Positions 27,594-36,345 are shown, counted from the first letter of the stretch. The stretch: 64,000 nucleotides of DNA from Oscillospiraceae bacterium (GCA_019423755.1 JAHZAU010000008.1:17571-81570); one strand, 5' to 3'. Program-made: numbers and translations. Notes: generated by a model not told the origin, from the sequence alone.

Positions 27594-28502
27594 TTATTTA
27601 GCTACCGGTACGGCGCCAGCTGCACGGATCAGGTCGTTAGCAGCGGTGGAGGTAGCGAAGTCGAAGAATGCCTGGGCTGCGGGGCTCAGCTGAGCGTCTG
27701 CTTTGGTTACCATGACGAAGGGTCTCTGGATCTGGTAGCTGCCGTCCAGAACGGTCTCTTCGGAGCAGGCAACGCCGCCGACGGTCAGGGCTTTGATGCC
27801 TTCCTGGCCTTCTACTGCGGACAGAGAAGCGTAGCCGATGGCATTGGGGTTGCTCTTAACAGCTTCGATAACAGCGCCGGTGGAGGTCAGCTCCTGGGTC
27901 AGGACGCAAGCATCTTCGGTGCCGGTGATGGACTCGAAACCATCGCGGGTACCGGAACCAGCCTCACGGCCGATGCAGGCAAAGGCGCCAGCGTCGCCGC
28001 CGATCTCGCTCCAGTCTTTGATCTCGCCTTTGAAGATCTGGCCGATCTGCTCAACGGTCAGGTCGCTTACCTTGCTGTTGGCGTTAACGATAACAGCGAT
28101 ACCGTCCAGAGCTACGGTGGTGCCGGTCAGGCCAGCGGCGGTCTCCTCGTCTTTCAGAGCACGGGAGGACAGGCCGATGTCTGCGCTGCCGGTTTTGGCA
28201 GCTTCGATGCCGGTACCGGAACCGGTGGGATCATAGGTTACTTTTACGCCGGAGTTGTCAGCCATGAACTGCTCGGACAGAACGCCGATCACCTTTTCCA
28301 TGGAGGTGGAACCGTTGGTGGAAACGCTGCCGCTGATGGGTTCGGACTCAGCGGGGGCTTCCTCAGCCGGAGCTTCCTCGGTGGTAGCAGTCTCAGCAGG
28401 AGCTTCTGCACCAGTGTCTTCTGCAGCGGTGTTGCCGCAGCCAGCCATAGCCAAAATCATCATGGATGCGACCAGAGCCGCAAGTACTTTCTTTGCAAAC
28501 AT
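27594..28502 (-). CDS. pstS: phosphate-binding lipoprotein PstS
   Basis: 302 residues. Lipoprotein signal with lipobox LAMAGCG (Cys22), an acidic Ala/Glu/Pro/Thr linker (about 25-50), then a periplasmic-binding fold with the phosphate contacts GSTSMEKV and GSGTGIEA, and EAGSGTRDGFES. Captures phosphate outside the cell for PstCAB. First gene of the operon, downstream of a candidate Pho box. Confidence 0.96.
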   Translation of the reverse strand: MFAKKVLAALVASMMILAMAGCGNTAAEDTGAEAPAETATTEEAPAEEAPAESEPISGSVSTNGSTSMEKVIGVLSEQFMADNSGVKVTYDPTGSGTGIEAAKTGSADIGLSSRALKDEETAAGLTGTTVALDGIAVIVNANSKVSDLTVEQIGQIFKGEIKDWSEIGGDAGAFACIGREAGSGTRDGFESITGTEDACVLTQELTSTGAVIEAVKSNPNAIGYASLSAVEGQEGIKALTVGGVACSEETVLDGSYQIQRPFVMVTKADAQLSPAAQAFFDFATSTAANDLIRAAGAVPVAK

Positions 28503-28558
28503 TTTTAATTTCTCCTTTTAGTCTCTCAGTGGATTCTCATTTCGTTTGGACTGGCTTT

Positions 28559-28613
28559 AGTATAAAAAAACTAGGTAAAATACAGAACCGCGCAAATGTT
28601 AAATCCCCGTAAA
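28559..28613 (-). promoter_or_regulatory. candidate Pho box and promoter of pstS
   Basis: Minus strand: TTTACG (28613-28608), TTAACA (28602-28597) and TTTTAC (28580-28575) fall on one 11-nt phase, as in PhoP/PhoB sites of Firmicutes; a weak -35 and a -10 TATACT (28564-28559) follow. An activator-dependent promoter is the natural reading. Confidence 0.6.
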
Positions 28614-28630
28614 ACCCCATTGTAAAATCC

Positions 28631-28672
28631 AAAAAAAGAAGGCCCGGCCGCCTTTTGGGGCAGCCGAGCCTT
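28631..28672 (-). terminator. terminator after rubrerythrin
   Basis: A 14-bp stem (AAGGCTCGGCTGCC with GGCGGCCGGGCCTT, two G-U pairs) followed on the minus strand by CTTTTTTT. Confidence 0.88.
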
Positions 28673-28701
28673 GAAAAAAGGAAAAAGAATGTGTGAAGCG
28701 A

Positions 28702-29241
28702 TTAATAGTTCTGGCAGCGCAGCTCGAAGTAAGCTTTGGGATGTGCGCAAACCGGGCAAACCTCGGGAGCTTCTTCGCCGAAGTGGATGTGACCGCAGTT
28801 GCGGCAGATCCAAGCCTGTTTGGTACCGTCTTTGCTGAAGACTTTACCTTCTTCGATATTTTTGCACAGAGCTCTGTAGCGCTCCTCGTGCTCTTTTTCG
28901 ATCTTGCCTACGGACTCGAACAGGAAGGCGATGTGGTCAAAGCCTTCTTCTTTTGCTTCCTTCGCGAAGGTAGCGTACATATCGGTCCACTCGTAGTTTT
29001 CACCAGCGGCAGCATCCTTCAGGTTGTCCAGGGTGGTGCCTACGCCGTCGTGCAGCAGCTTGAACCAGATTTTTGCATGCTCTTTTTCGTTGTTGGCAGT
29101 CTCGGTGAAGATAGCAGCGATCTGCTCAAAGCCTTCCTTCTTTGCTTTGGAAGCGTAGTAGGTGTATTTGTTGCGGGCCTGAGATTCGCCTGCGAAAGCA
29201 GCAGCCAGATTTGCTTCAGTTTTAGTACCTTTCAGATTCAT
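28702..29241 (-). CDS. rbr: rubrerythrin
   Basis: 179 residues: ferritin-like diiron domain (FAGESQARNKY, NNEKEHAKIW, IEKEHEERY) and a C-terminal rubredoxin knuckle (CRNCGH...CPVCAHP). It reduces hydrogen peroxide in anaerobes. ATG 29241 follows AAGGCGG; an upstream start at 29277 would overlap the ribosome site. Codons are strongly biased to GCT/AAA/GAA, as for highly expressed genes. 39 nt downstream of a PerR-type gene, so a peroxide-stress operon. Confidence 0.95.
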   Translation of the reverse strand: MNLKGTKTEANLAAAFAGESQARNKYTYYASKAKKEGFEQIAAIFTETANNEKEHAKIWFKLLHDGVGTTLDNLKDAAAGENYEWTDMYATFAKEAKEEGFDHIAFLFESVGKIEKEHEERYRALCKNIEEGKVFSKDGTKQAWICRNCGHIHFGEEAPEVCPVCAHPKAYFELRCQNY

Positions 29242-29280
29242 GTTACATTCCGCCTTTCCAAAATTATTATCATCCAAAAT

Positions 29281-29718
29281 TTAACGATTCTCCCCTTGGG
29301 AGAGGTCTGACGTGACATCCTCCGGCGCTCCCTGCTGCATACACCGGGCGCAAACGCCCTGGAACATCAGGTTGACACCGGTGATCTTTCCCTCTGCGTA
29401 GCACTGCTGGGCTTGCTGGAAGATCGGCTGGACATCCAGCCCTTCCAGGTCCACCACCTGGCCGCAGACGGTACAGATCATGTGCGGGTGACGGCCGTTG
29501 CAGCCGTCAAAGTGGTCTTTTTCCATATCCCGGCCCAGGCTGAGGATCTCCCCTTCCTGCGCCAAAAGATTCAGGTTGCGGTACACGGTGCCCAAGCTGA
29601 TATTGGGCTGGAGCCGCCGCACCTCTTGAAAAACTTCTTCCGCAGTGGGGTGGTTGTGCAGCGACCGGACCGTCCCCAGCACCAGCTGGCGCTGACGGGT
29701 ATTTCTGCGTTTGATCAT
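29281..29718 (-). CDS. perR: Fur-family regulator, PerR type
   Basis: 145 residues: winged helix (HPTAEEVFQEVRR, SLGTVYRNLNLL), the HPHMICTVCGQVVDL metal/zinc block and the second CARC pair near the C-terminus. Pairing with rubrerythrin and an own-promoter PerR-like box favour PerR over Fur or Zur, but I cannot verify the sensing residues without alignment. GGAGCGG precedes the ATG. Confidence 0.85.
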   Translation of the reverse strand: MIKRRNTRQRQLVLGTVRSLHNHPTAEEVFQEVRRLQPNISLGTVYRNLNLLAQEGEILSLGRDMEKDHFDGCNGRHPHMICTVCGQVVDLEGLDVQPIFQQAQQCYAEGKITGVNLMFQGVCARCMQQGAPEDVTSDLSQGENR

Positions 29719-29736
29719 AACATCCGCTCCACTTAA

Positions 29737-29751
29737 TAGGAATTATTCTTA
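29737..29751 (-). promoter_or_regulatory. candidate PerR box
   Basis: TAGGAATTATTCTTA (plus strand) matches the TTATAATNATTATAA consensus at roughly ten positions and is a near dyad, 19 nt upstream of the regulator start. Suggests autoregulation. Confidence 0.5.
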
Positions 29752-29991
29752 ATTGGTACATCCTTATTATATCGGCCCCCGGGTCGTTTGTCAAGCGGTA
29801 TCGGCGGGATTTTTGCATTTTTTCGAAAAGAATTTTTCCTGCTTTTCCCCTGCTGCTATCCTGCCCAATCCGGCGCCATTTATTCTGTCCATTCTCACGG
29901 TTCCACCTGCTTTTCGTGGACAGTGTTTTTCATGTATGCTATATTTTATATTAATCGGAAATTGTCTTTCCTCTCGAAAGGAGGCCATCTC

Positions 29992-30450
29992 ATGCCCAAA
30001 GAGCGAATCATCACCCTGTCCGACTTCCCTTCATTAAAAGAGTCTGCTGCCTGTTGGTTCCACAAAAAGTGGGGCATCCCCAAGGAAGCTTACCAAGAAA
30101 GCATCGAGCAATCCTTCTCCGGAGCAGAGCCGGTCCCCCAATGGTACCTGGTGCTGGAGGGGGATCGTATCCTGGCCGGGGCCGGTGTCATCGAAAACGA
30201 CTTCCATGACCGCAAGGACCTGCGCCCCAACCTGTGCGCTTTATATGTAGAAAAGGACGTCCGATGCCAGGGTATTGCCGGGCGGCTGCTGCAAACCATC
30301 TGCGCCGACATGAAAGCCCGCGGGCTGGACACCCTCTATCTTGTCACCGACCACACCTCCTTTTATGAGCGGTATGGCTGGGCGTTCTTCTGCCCGGTCC
30401 AGGTGGAAGGCGAAGCGCAGCCGTCCCGGCTATATCGCATGATTCTGTGA
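29992..30450 (+). CDS. GNAT family N-acetyltransferase
   Basis: 152 residues. ALYVEKDVRCQGIAGRLLQTI is the acetyl-CoA binding loop (RxxGxA type), followed by LYLVTDHTSFYERYGW. Substrate unknown. AAAGGAGG 7 nt before the ATG at 29992; a longer open frame upstream has no ribosome site. Stand-alone, 69 nt before the next small gene. Confidence 0.85.
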   Translation: MPKERIITLSDFPSLKESAACWFHKKWGIPKEAYQESIEQSFSGAEPVPQWYLVLEGDRILAGAGVIENDFHDRKDLRPNLCALYVEKDVRCQGIAGRLLQTICADMKARGLDTLYLVTDHTSFYERYGWAFFCPVQVEGEAQPSRLYRMIL

Positions 30451-30519
30451 TCCTTTCCCCGTCCCCGCATTATCCGTTTTGTATCCGAATATTTGTATCT
30501 GAATAAAGGAGGGATCGGA

Positions 30520-30936
30520 ATGGAACGCCGCCCGCCCAACCTGGTATCTGTGGTCTTTTACGGGGCCGTGACCGCCCTTTTTGTGTATCTGGACGTCTTC
30601 AACTGGTGCTTCCGCCGCACCCCGGAAAACATGGTGCTCCTTTGGAGCAGCACCGCCATCGGCCTAAGCATCCTGTCCCAGTTCCTCACCAACCTGAGCG
30701 CCTACCGCCGCAGCCGGGCCGGGCAGGAGCCCTACCCCGCCGCCCCCTTTACCTGGAAGGTGCTGCTGGACGGCTTAGAGATGTTAGTCTGGGCCGGGCT
30801 TTGCATCACCGTTTGGGGGTCGGACGTCCTGGGGATGTTTTCCCAGGTGTTGATCTTTATCTGTATGGCGGTGGAGATCTGGTCCTTTTCCTCCGTTCTG
30901 CGAGACTGGCTGCGGGCCCGGCGGCAGCATTCTTAG
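30520..30936 (+). CDS. small membrane protein, unknown
   Basis: 138 residues with four hydrophobic segments (about 10-28, 40-60, 80-100, 105-125) and a basic C-terminus. AAAGGAGGGA 6 nt before ATG 30520. No family recognised. Possibly cotranscribed with the GNAT gene. Confidence 0.65.
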   Translation: MERRPPNLVSVVFYGAVTALFVYLDVFNWCFRRTPENMVLLWSSTAIGLSILSQFLTNLSAYRRSRAGQEPYPAAPFTWKVLLDGLEMLVWAGLCITVWGSDVLGMFSQVLIFICMAVEIWSFSSVLRDWLRARRQHS

Positions 30937-31029
30937 GCCGAGACCCGCCCGGGGCACCGGATTGCCCGGCACGGAACACCCGGCTCCTTGTGCAAATCTC
31001 CCAAAACGCAGAAAAAGCACAAAAATCCC

Positions 31030-31058
31030 TTGACAATGCGGTTTTCTTCGCTTATACT
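31030..31058 (+). promoter_or_regulatory. strong sigma-A promoter of rplJL
   Basis: TTGACA (31030-31035), 17-nt spacer, TATACT (31053-31058). Confidence 0.85.
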
Positions 31059-31063
31059 TAAAA

Positions 31064-31214
31064 AGCTGTCATGATTCCATAGACAGCAGGTGCAACGGGA
31101 CCGGAATACCGGACTCGTAGCTTAAAGATAGCCTGCCGAGGAAAGTGATGATAAAGCTGTATTGTTACATGCATTTACATCAGCTCTTTCCATTTCGGTG
31201 GAAAGAGCTTTTTT
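31064..31214 (+). ncRNA. ribosomal protein L10 leader
   Basis: Between the promoter and rplJ lies a structured leader with the AGGTGCAACGGGACC segment and the ...CGTAGCTTAAAG... core expected of Firmicutes L10 leaders, ending in a terminator (31183-31214: GCTCTTTCC with GGAAAGAGC, T-run). L10(L12)4 binding is known to favour termination, giving autoregulation. Confidence 0.85.
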
Positions 31215-31322
31215 GCTGAGAAAATCAGCACAAAACTCTCAAGGCTCTCTCTATGCATCGTAGGTCTTTGGCAAAAGGGGACTTTCGCCAAAGAGGGAAC
31301 TACTTTCAGGAGGTGAACTGAT

Positions 31323-31880
31323 TTGCCAAACGAGAAGGTTTTAAAGGAAAAAGAACAGTACGTTGCGGAACTGAAAGCAAAGCTGGATGGTTCTATGGCT
31401 GGCGTTCTGGTCGACTACAAAGGCATCTCCGTAAGCGATGACACCAAGCTCCGTAAAGAGCTGCGTGAAGCTGGCGTGGAGTACAGCGTTGTTAAGAACA
31501 CAATGCTGCGTCTGGCACTGAAGGGTTCTGATAAAGAAGAGCTCTGCAACGTGCTGGAGAACACCACCGCTCTGGCCATCCATCCGGAAGATCCTACCGT
31601 AGCTGCTAAGATCATCTGCAAATACTCTGACGAGCTGAAGACCGTCTTCAACGTCAAAGCTGGTTTTGCTGATGGTAAAGTCCTGGATGCTGAGGGTGTT
31701 AAGACCCTGTCCAAGCTGCCCAACAAGGAAGGCCTGGTCTCCATGCTGCTTAGCGTGCTCACCGGCAACCTCAGAGGTCTGGCTGTTGCTCTTAAAGCAA
31801 TCGGCGAGCAGAAGGACCCCGAAGGTTACGCTGCCGCTGCTGCTGAAGCTGCTCCCGCAGAAGAAGCTGCCGCTGAATAA
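31323..31880 (+). CDS. rplJ: ribosomal protein L10
   Basis: 185 residues starting with TTG, 8 nt after a near-perfect AGGAGGTGA site (31309-31317); N-terminal LKEKEQYVAELK, VDYKGISV and VVKNTMLRLAL match L10. The C-terminal Ala/Glu tail ends AEEAAAE. It anchors L7/L12 dimers on the ribosomal stalk. GCT/GAA/AAA-rich codons. Followed by rplL after 87 nt containing a small hairpin. Confidence 0.97.
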   Translation: MPNEKVLKEKEQYVAELKAKLDGSMAGVLVDYKGISVSDDTKLRKELREAGVEYSVVKNTMLRLALKGSDKEELCNVLENTTALAIHPEDPTVAAKIICKYSDELKTVFNVKAGFADGKVLDAEGVKTLSKLPNKEGLVSMLLSVLTGNLRGLAVALKAIGEQKDPEGYAAAAAEAAPAEEAAAE

Positions 31881-31967
31881 TCCCCCAATACCGGCTTAAC
31901 CGGTATTTCCTGCGCCGGGTCTCCGGCACACACAACACATTCTATTTGAAATTATGGAGGTACTATC

Positions 31968-32345
31968 ATGGCTTCTGAGAAAGTTTTGGCTTTTGTCGAA
32001 AATGTGAAAGAACTGAGCGTTCTTGAGCTGGCTGAGCTCGTTAAAGCTCTGGAAGAAGAATTCGGCGTTTCCGCTGCTGCTCCCGTTGCAGTTGCTGCTG
32101 CTCCTGCTGGCGGTGCTGCTGCTGCTGAAGAGAAGACCGAGTTTGACGTTGTTCTGAAGAACGGTGGCGCTAGCAAGATGGGCGTTATCAAACTGGTTAA
32201 AGAGATGACCGGCCTGGGCCTGAAAGAAGCAAAGGCTCTGGTTGACGAAGCTCCCAAGACCATCAAAGAAGGCGTTTCCAAGGCTGACGCTGAGGAAATG
32301 AAGAAGAAACTGGAAGAGGCTGGCGCTGAGATCGAACTCAAGTAG
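31968..32345 (+). CDS. rplL: ribosomal protein L7/L12
   Basis: 125 residues: N-terminal dimer domain, Ala/Gly hinge (AAPVAVAAAPAGGAAA) and C-terminal factor-binding domain (GLGLKEAKALVDEAPK). ATG with GGAGG site. A terminator follows directly, so rpoBC are not cotranscribed here. Confidence 0.98.
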   Translation: MASEKVLAFVENVKELSVLELAELVKALEEEFGVSAAAPVAVAAAPAGGAAAAEEKTEFDVVLKNGGASKMGVIKLVKEMTGLGLKEAKALVDEAPKTIKEGVSKADAEEMKKKLEEAGAEIELK

Positions 32346-32377
32346 TTTGACTCCCCACCGATACCGGCGGAATTTTC

Positions 32378-32411
32378 AAGCGGACAGGGTAAAACCTGTC
32401 CGCTTTTTTTG
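32378..32411 (+). terminator. terminator after rplL
   Basis: AAGCGGACAGG and CCTGTCCGCTT with a 6-nt loop and T7. The following 250 nt (to 32665) hold no gene that I can see. Confidence 0.9.
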
Positions 32412-32665
32412 TTTGTTTGCGCCGTTTTTTATGGGTTTTCCCGGCATTTACACGGCAGACCACCTGGTCTTGTCCGACGAAATTCTTTGGCTGATTTTGT
32501 TTTGAATCCCAAACATTCCGGCACTTTCCACCGCGGGTGTTAAATCCTCTAAGCGCGATTAGCCCGCATCTTTTCCCCCTTTTTGGCGCCTTCTCATTTA
32601 CCGGAAGTTGAAAACCTTTTTTCTCCCCTTTTATCGTGATTTTACCCAAGCAAAGCCGTTGGTTG

Positions 32666-32694
32666 TTGAATTTTCCTATCGAATGTGTTAAAAT
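32666..32694 (+). promoter_or_regulatory. promoter of the DUF819 gene
   Basis: TTGAAT (32666-32671), 17-nt spacer, TAAAAT (32689-32694). Confidence 0.65.
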
Positions 32695-32760
32695 TAAATC
32701 GTTGAAGCCCCCGAGAATCTTCGCCCCCGGGAGCAATTTAAAGATGAGGAGCGTGTTGTT

Positions 32761-33957
32761 ATGGGAAGTCTTATCAGCGCTGAAAACACCTGGGCTTTGT
32801 GGGCCATCCTGGTAGGTATCGCCGCACTGGCCATCTGGCTGGAGCAGAAATACAGCTGGGCTTCTAAGATCACCGGCTGCGTTTTGGCATTGCTCGGCAT
32901 GATGATCCTGGCCAACGTGGGCGTCATCCCCACCGAATCCCCGGTTTACGACAGCGTGTGGAGCTATGTTGTGCCTCTGGCCATTCCTCTGCTGCTGTTC
33001 CAGTGCAACATCAAAAAAATCGGTAAAGAAAGCGGCCGTCTGCTGATCATCTACCTGCTCAGCTCCCTTGGTACCTTCCTGGGCGCCATGGGCGGTTACT
33101 TCATCCTTGCCAACCACGTTTCGGAGCTCAATAAGGTTGCCACCATGTTTGCCGGTACCTACGTCGGCGGTTCTGTAAACTTTGCCGCTATGGCCGATTC
33201 CTACGGCGCTTCCGGTGAGCTGACCTCCGCAGCCGTTGTAGCAGATAACCTGCTGATGGCTCTGTACTTCTTCGTACTGATCGCTATGCCCGCTATGGCC
33301 TTCTTCCGCAAACACTACAGCCACCCGCTGGTGGACGAAGTGGAAGCTGGCAACAACAGCAGCAGCGGCGGCAACTACTGGACCGCGAAGCCCATCTCCC
33401 TGAAGGATATCGCCTTCGACTTTGCGGCAGCTACCATCATCGTTGCCATCTCTTCTGCTATCGCTGATTTCTTCACCTCTGTTTTCGCTTCTGGTGAAGG
33501 CATCTCCTTCGTACTGCAGCAGCTGCTGGGCAACAAGTACCTGATCATGACCACCATCACCATGCTGTGCGCCACCTTCCTGCCCAATGTATTCGGCAAC
33601 GCACCTGGCGCCAACGAGATCGGTACCTTCCTGATCTACATCTTCTTCGCTGTTATCGGCGCACCGGCTTCCATCGTGAAGATCCTCACCGAATCTCCCC
33701 TGCTGCTGGTCTACGCCCTGATCATCGTTGCTACCAACATGATCGTCTCCCTGATCTTCGGTAAGATCTTCAAGTTCGACCTGGAGGAGATTATCCTGGC
33801 TTCCAACGCCAACATCGGCGGTCCTACCACCGCTGCTGCTATGGCAATCTCCAAGGGCTGGAACAAGCTCGTCGGCCCCGTTCTTCTGATCGGTACCCTG
33901 GGCTACGTTCTGGGTAACTACTACGGCATCCTGGTCGGCACCCTGCTGATCAAGTAA
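32761..33957 (+). CDS. DUF819 family membrane transporter-like protein
   Basis: 398 residues with about eleven hydrophobic helices; VPLAIPLLLFQCNIKKI, GTYVGGSVNFAAMA and SNANIGGPTTAAAMA are characteristic of DUF819 (YjcL). Function is unproven, but the fold resembles Na+-coupled carriers with two inverted halves. GATGAGGAG lies before the ATG. It is followed by a terminator and then peptidase genes, so peptide or amino-acid traffic is a reasonable guess. Confidence 0.85.
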   Translation: MGSLISAENTWALWAILVGIAALAIWLEQKYSWASKITGCVLALLGMMILANVGVIPTESPVYDSVWSYVVPLAIPLLLFQCNIKKIGKESGRLLIIYLLSSLGTFLGAMGGYFILANHVSELNKVATMFAGTYVGGSVNFAAMADSYGASGELTSAAVVADNLLMALYFFVLIAMPAMAFFRKHYSHPLVDEVEAGNNSSSGGNYWTAKPISLKDIAFDFAAATIIVAISSAIADFFTSVFASGEGISFVLQQLLGNKYLIMTTITMLCATFLPNVFGNAPGANEIGTFLIYIFFAVIGAPASIVKILTESPLLLVYALIIVATNMIVSLIFGKIFKFDLEEIILASNANIGGPTTAAAMAISKGWNKLVGPVLLIGTLGYVLGNYYGILVGTLLIK

Positions 33958-33996
33958 GCTCGTCCGGTAGCCCCAGACGGGAACGCGATATTCCCA

Positions 33997-34038
33997 GCAG
34001 GATGAAAAGGGGCGCCCCTCTTTTCATCCTGCTTTTTT
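33997..34038 (+). terminator. terminator after the DUF819 gene
   Basis: GCAGGATGAAAAG pairs with CTTTTCATCCTGC, then TTTTTT (34033-34038). Confidence 0.88.
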
Positions 34039-34078
34039 CGGGATTGGATTTGTTTTTTTGCAAGAAAGGATGGTTCAC

Positions 34079-35062
34079 ATGATTTTTGATGGACATGGCG
34101 ACGTCTGGACCGACGTCACCTGCAAACGCGTAGACAAACACGAGACCGATATCTTCCGCAAATACCACCTGAAGAAATTCCAGGCCGGTAAGGTCACCGG
34201 CGGTATCTTCGTCATCTGGATCGACCCGCCTTATGACAAAGATCCGGTCGCCCGCTCCAAACAGATCGTGGAGAGCATCAAGGCCGAGATGGTGGATTCT
34301 GCCGACCTGCTCAACTTCGTCACCAAGTACGAGGACTTTGAAAAGGGCACCAAGGCCGGCAAGATCAACGTGGTCACCGGCATCGAGGGTCTGAGCCAGA
34401 TCGGCGAGGACATCGACCAGATCGACTACTTCTACCACGAGGTAGGCGCCCGCCACGCCATGCTCACCTGGAACGAGCTCAACGCTCTGGCCACCGGTTG
34501 TCCCCAGGACCCGACCCGCGGCCTGACCGAAGCCGGCAAACGCGCCGTCCGCCGCATGGAGGACCTGGGCATGGTGCTGGACGTTTCCCACCTGAACGAT
34601 AAGTCCTTCTGGGATCTCATGTCCATCGCTACTACCCCGGTCATCGCTTCCCACTCCAACTCCCGTGTGGTCTGCCCGGCGAAACGCAACCTGACCGACG
34701 ACATGATCAAAGAGATCGCCAAGACCGGCGGTCTGGTGGGCATGAACAGCCTGCGCGAGTTCGTCAGCGAAAAACGCGAGGAGCAGGACGTGCAGCATCT
34801 GGCCGACCATGTGGACTACATCGCCAACCTGGTAGGCGTGGAGCACATCGGTCTGGGCTTTGACTTCGACGATTATCTGGGCGGCGAGGCGCTGAGCTCC
34901 TTCAGCTCCAACCTGGATTCCCCCAGCGCCACCGGCATCAGCAACGAGGCCGAAGCCTACAACCTGATCGAGGAGCTGCGTAAACGCGGCTACAGCCAGA
35001 AGGACCTGGAAGCCATCGCCTACGGCAACTTCTACCGTGTGTTTAAACAGGTCCTCAAATAA
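34079..35062 (+). CDS. membrane dipeptidase family (peptidase M19), copy 1
   Basis: 327 residues. MIFDGHGDVWTDV gives the first metal-ligand pair (HxD), EGLSQIGEDIDQI contributes the bridging Glu, and DVSHLND and SHSNSR supply further His ligands. Zn-dependent dipeptidase acting probably in the cytoplasm (no signal). GAAAGGA is 8 nt from ATG 34079; nearer ATGs at 34070 sit on top of the site. Shares domain and substrate class with the next gene but the two are clearly different in sequence. Confidence 0.92.
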   Translation: MIFDGHGDVWTDVTCKRVDKHETDIFRKYHLKKFQAGKVTGGIFVIWIDPPYDKDPVARSKQIVESIKAEMVDSADLLNFVTKYEDFEKGTKAGKINVVTGIEGLSQIGEDIDQIDYFYHEVGARHAMLTWNELNALATGCPQDPTRGLTEAGKRAVRRMEDLGMVLDVSHLNDKSFWDLMSIATTPVIASHSNSRVVCPAKRNLTDDMIKEIAKTGGLVGMNSLREFVSEKREEQDVQHLADHVDYIANLVGVEHIGLGFDFDDYLGGEALSSFSSNLDSPSATGISNEAEAYNLIEELRKRGYSQKDLEAIAYGNFYRVFKQVLK

Positions 35063-35082
35063 CCTTTTGCAAAATTCCTTCC

Positions 35083-35117
35083 CCGGGCTCTGTCTTTGAC
35101 AGGGCCCGGTTTTTTTG
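35083..35117 (+). terminator. terminator after dipeptidase 1
   Basis: CCGGGCTCTGTC with GACAGGGCCCGG around TTT, then T7. Confidence 0.85.
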
Positions 35118-35238
35118 TGCGCTGGAAGGGCTTTCCTCTTTTGGAATCCTGTTTGTATACATTATTCCTTATCTCCACAAAAATCCCCCTTTTCCTTCAT
35201 GCAATACCGATAAAAATCCGAAAACCGTTCATTTTTAA

Positions 35239-35266
35239 TTGACAAATTCCCCAGTTGTATTATAAA
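35239..35266 (+). promoter_or_regulatory. promoter of the dipeptidase 2 / YfcC / pepT operon
   Basis: TTGACA (35239-35244), 16-nt spacer, TATAAA (35261-35266). Confidence 0.7.
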
Positions 35267-35277
35267 ATTTTATCAAA

Positions 35278-35303
35278 TGAACGTGTTCAGTGAATATGTT
35301 CAC
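35278..35303 (+). promoter_or_regulatory. tandem dyad operator downstream of the promoter
   Basis: Two adjacent palindromes, TGAACGTGTTCA (35278-35289) and GTGAATATGTTCAC (35290-35303), also a 13-nt direct repeat. Their place at about +6 to +31 fits a repressor site. Which regulator binds is unknown; the TetR gene at the end of the region is a candidate. Confidence 0.6.
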
Positions 35304-35350
35304 ATACAATGGCGCGGCAAACCCGCTGCCCGGGAAAGGAGGGAATATAC

Positions 35351-36319
35351 ATGCATTCGATCGATTTTCACTGCGACACCCTGATGCGGCTTTACGACCT
35401 GTACAGTACCGGGAACCACCAGGAGACCCTTTGGAAGAACAACGGTCACATCGACCTGGAACGTCTGGTGGCTGCCGGCAATTATGCACAGTTCTTCGCC
35501 TGCTTCCTGTGGCTGGAGGGCAAACCGGTGCAGGCGTCCCACTATCTGGACGCGCTGGCCATGGCCGACCGCTTCCACCAGGAGCTGGCGGAGCACCCGG
35601 AGGCCGTCGCCTTTGCCGGAAACTATGCGGACTACCTGGCCAACAAGCAGGCCGGTAAGCTTTCCGCCTTCCTGACGGTAGAGGAAGGGGGCATCCTGGA
35701 GGGCAACCTGAGCCGTCTGGACACCCTGTACCAAAAGGGGGTACGCATCCTCACCCTGACCTGGAACTTCGAAAACTGCCTGGGCTACCCCAACGCCGGG
35801 CTGACCTGGCAGCACCAGGGGCTCAAGCCCTTTGGTCTGGAGGCTCTGGAGCGGATGGAGGAGCTGGGCATCGCGGTCGACGTCTCCCATCTGTCGGACG
35901 GCGGCTTTGCCGATGTGCTCAAGTACAGCAAGCGGCCCTTCCTGGCCACCCATTCCAACGCGCGCAGCATCTGCGGTCACGAGCGCAACCTGACCGACGA
36001 GATGCTCCGTCAGCTGGCGGAAAAAGGCGGCGTCACCGGGCTCAACCTGTGCGGGGCCTTCCTGCAGGACAATGGGGAGAGCACCGTGGAAGCCATGGTC
36101 CGCCAGATGCGCCACATCCTCAACGTAGGCGGTGCCGAGGTCCTTTGTCTGGGCACCGACTTTGACGGCGTGGAGGATCTGTTGGAGATCCATGGCTGTC
36201 AGGATATGGGCAAGCTTGTGGAAGGGATGGAGCGTTCCGGCTTTACCACAAGCGAGATCGAGGCGGTCTGCTACAAAAACGCGGAGCGCTTCTTGGAAAA
36301 CTACTGGGGTCATTCATAA
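35351..36319 (+). CDS. membrane dipeptidase family (peptidase M19), copy 2
   Basis: 322 residues: SIDFHCDTLMRLYD (HxD), TVEEGG (bridging Glu), VDVSHLSDGGF and ATHSNARSICGH (His ligands), CLGTDFDGVEDL. AAAGGAGGG 9 nt before ATG 35351. First gene of an operon: 26 nt to a YfcC carrier, then pepT, suggesting import and cleavage of small peptides. Confidence 0.93.
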   Translation: MHSIDFHCDTLMRLYDLYSTGNHQETLWKNNGHIDLERLVAAGNYAQFFACFLWLEGKPVQASHYLDALAMADRFHQELAEHPEAVAFAGNYADYLANKQAGKLSAFLTVEEGGILEGNLSRLDTLYQKGVRILTLTWNFENCLGYPNAGLTWQHQGLKPFGLEALERMEELGIAVDVSHLSDGGFADVLKYSKRPFLATHSNARSICGHERNLTDEMLRQLAEKGGVTGLNLCGAFLQDNGESTVEAMVRQMRHILNVGGAEVLCLGTDFDGVEDLLEIHGCQDMGKLVEGMERSGFTTSEIEAVCYKNAERFLENYWGHS

Positions 36320-36345
36320 TTTGAGATTGGAGAGGGATATTGGAT

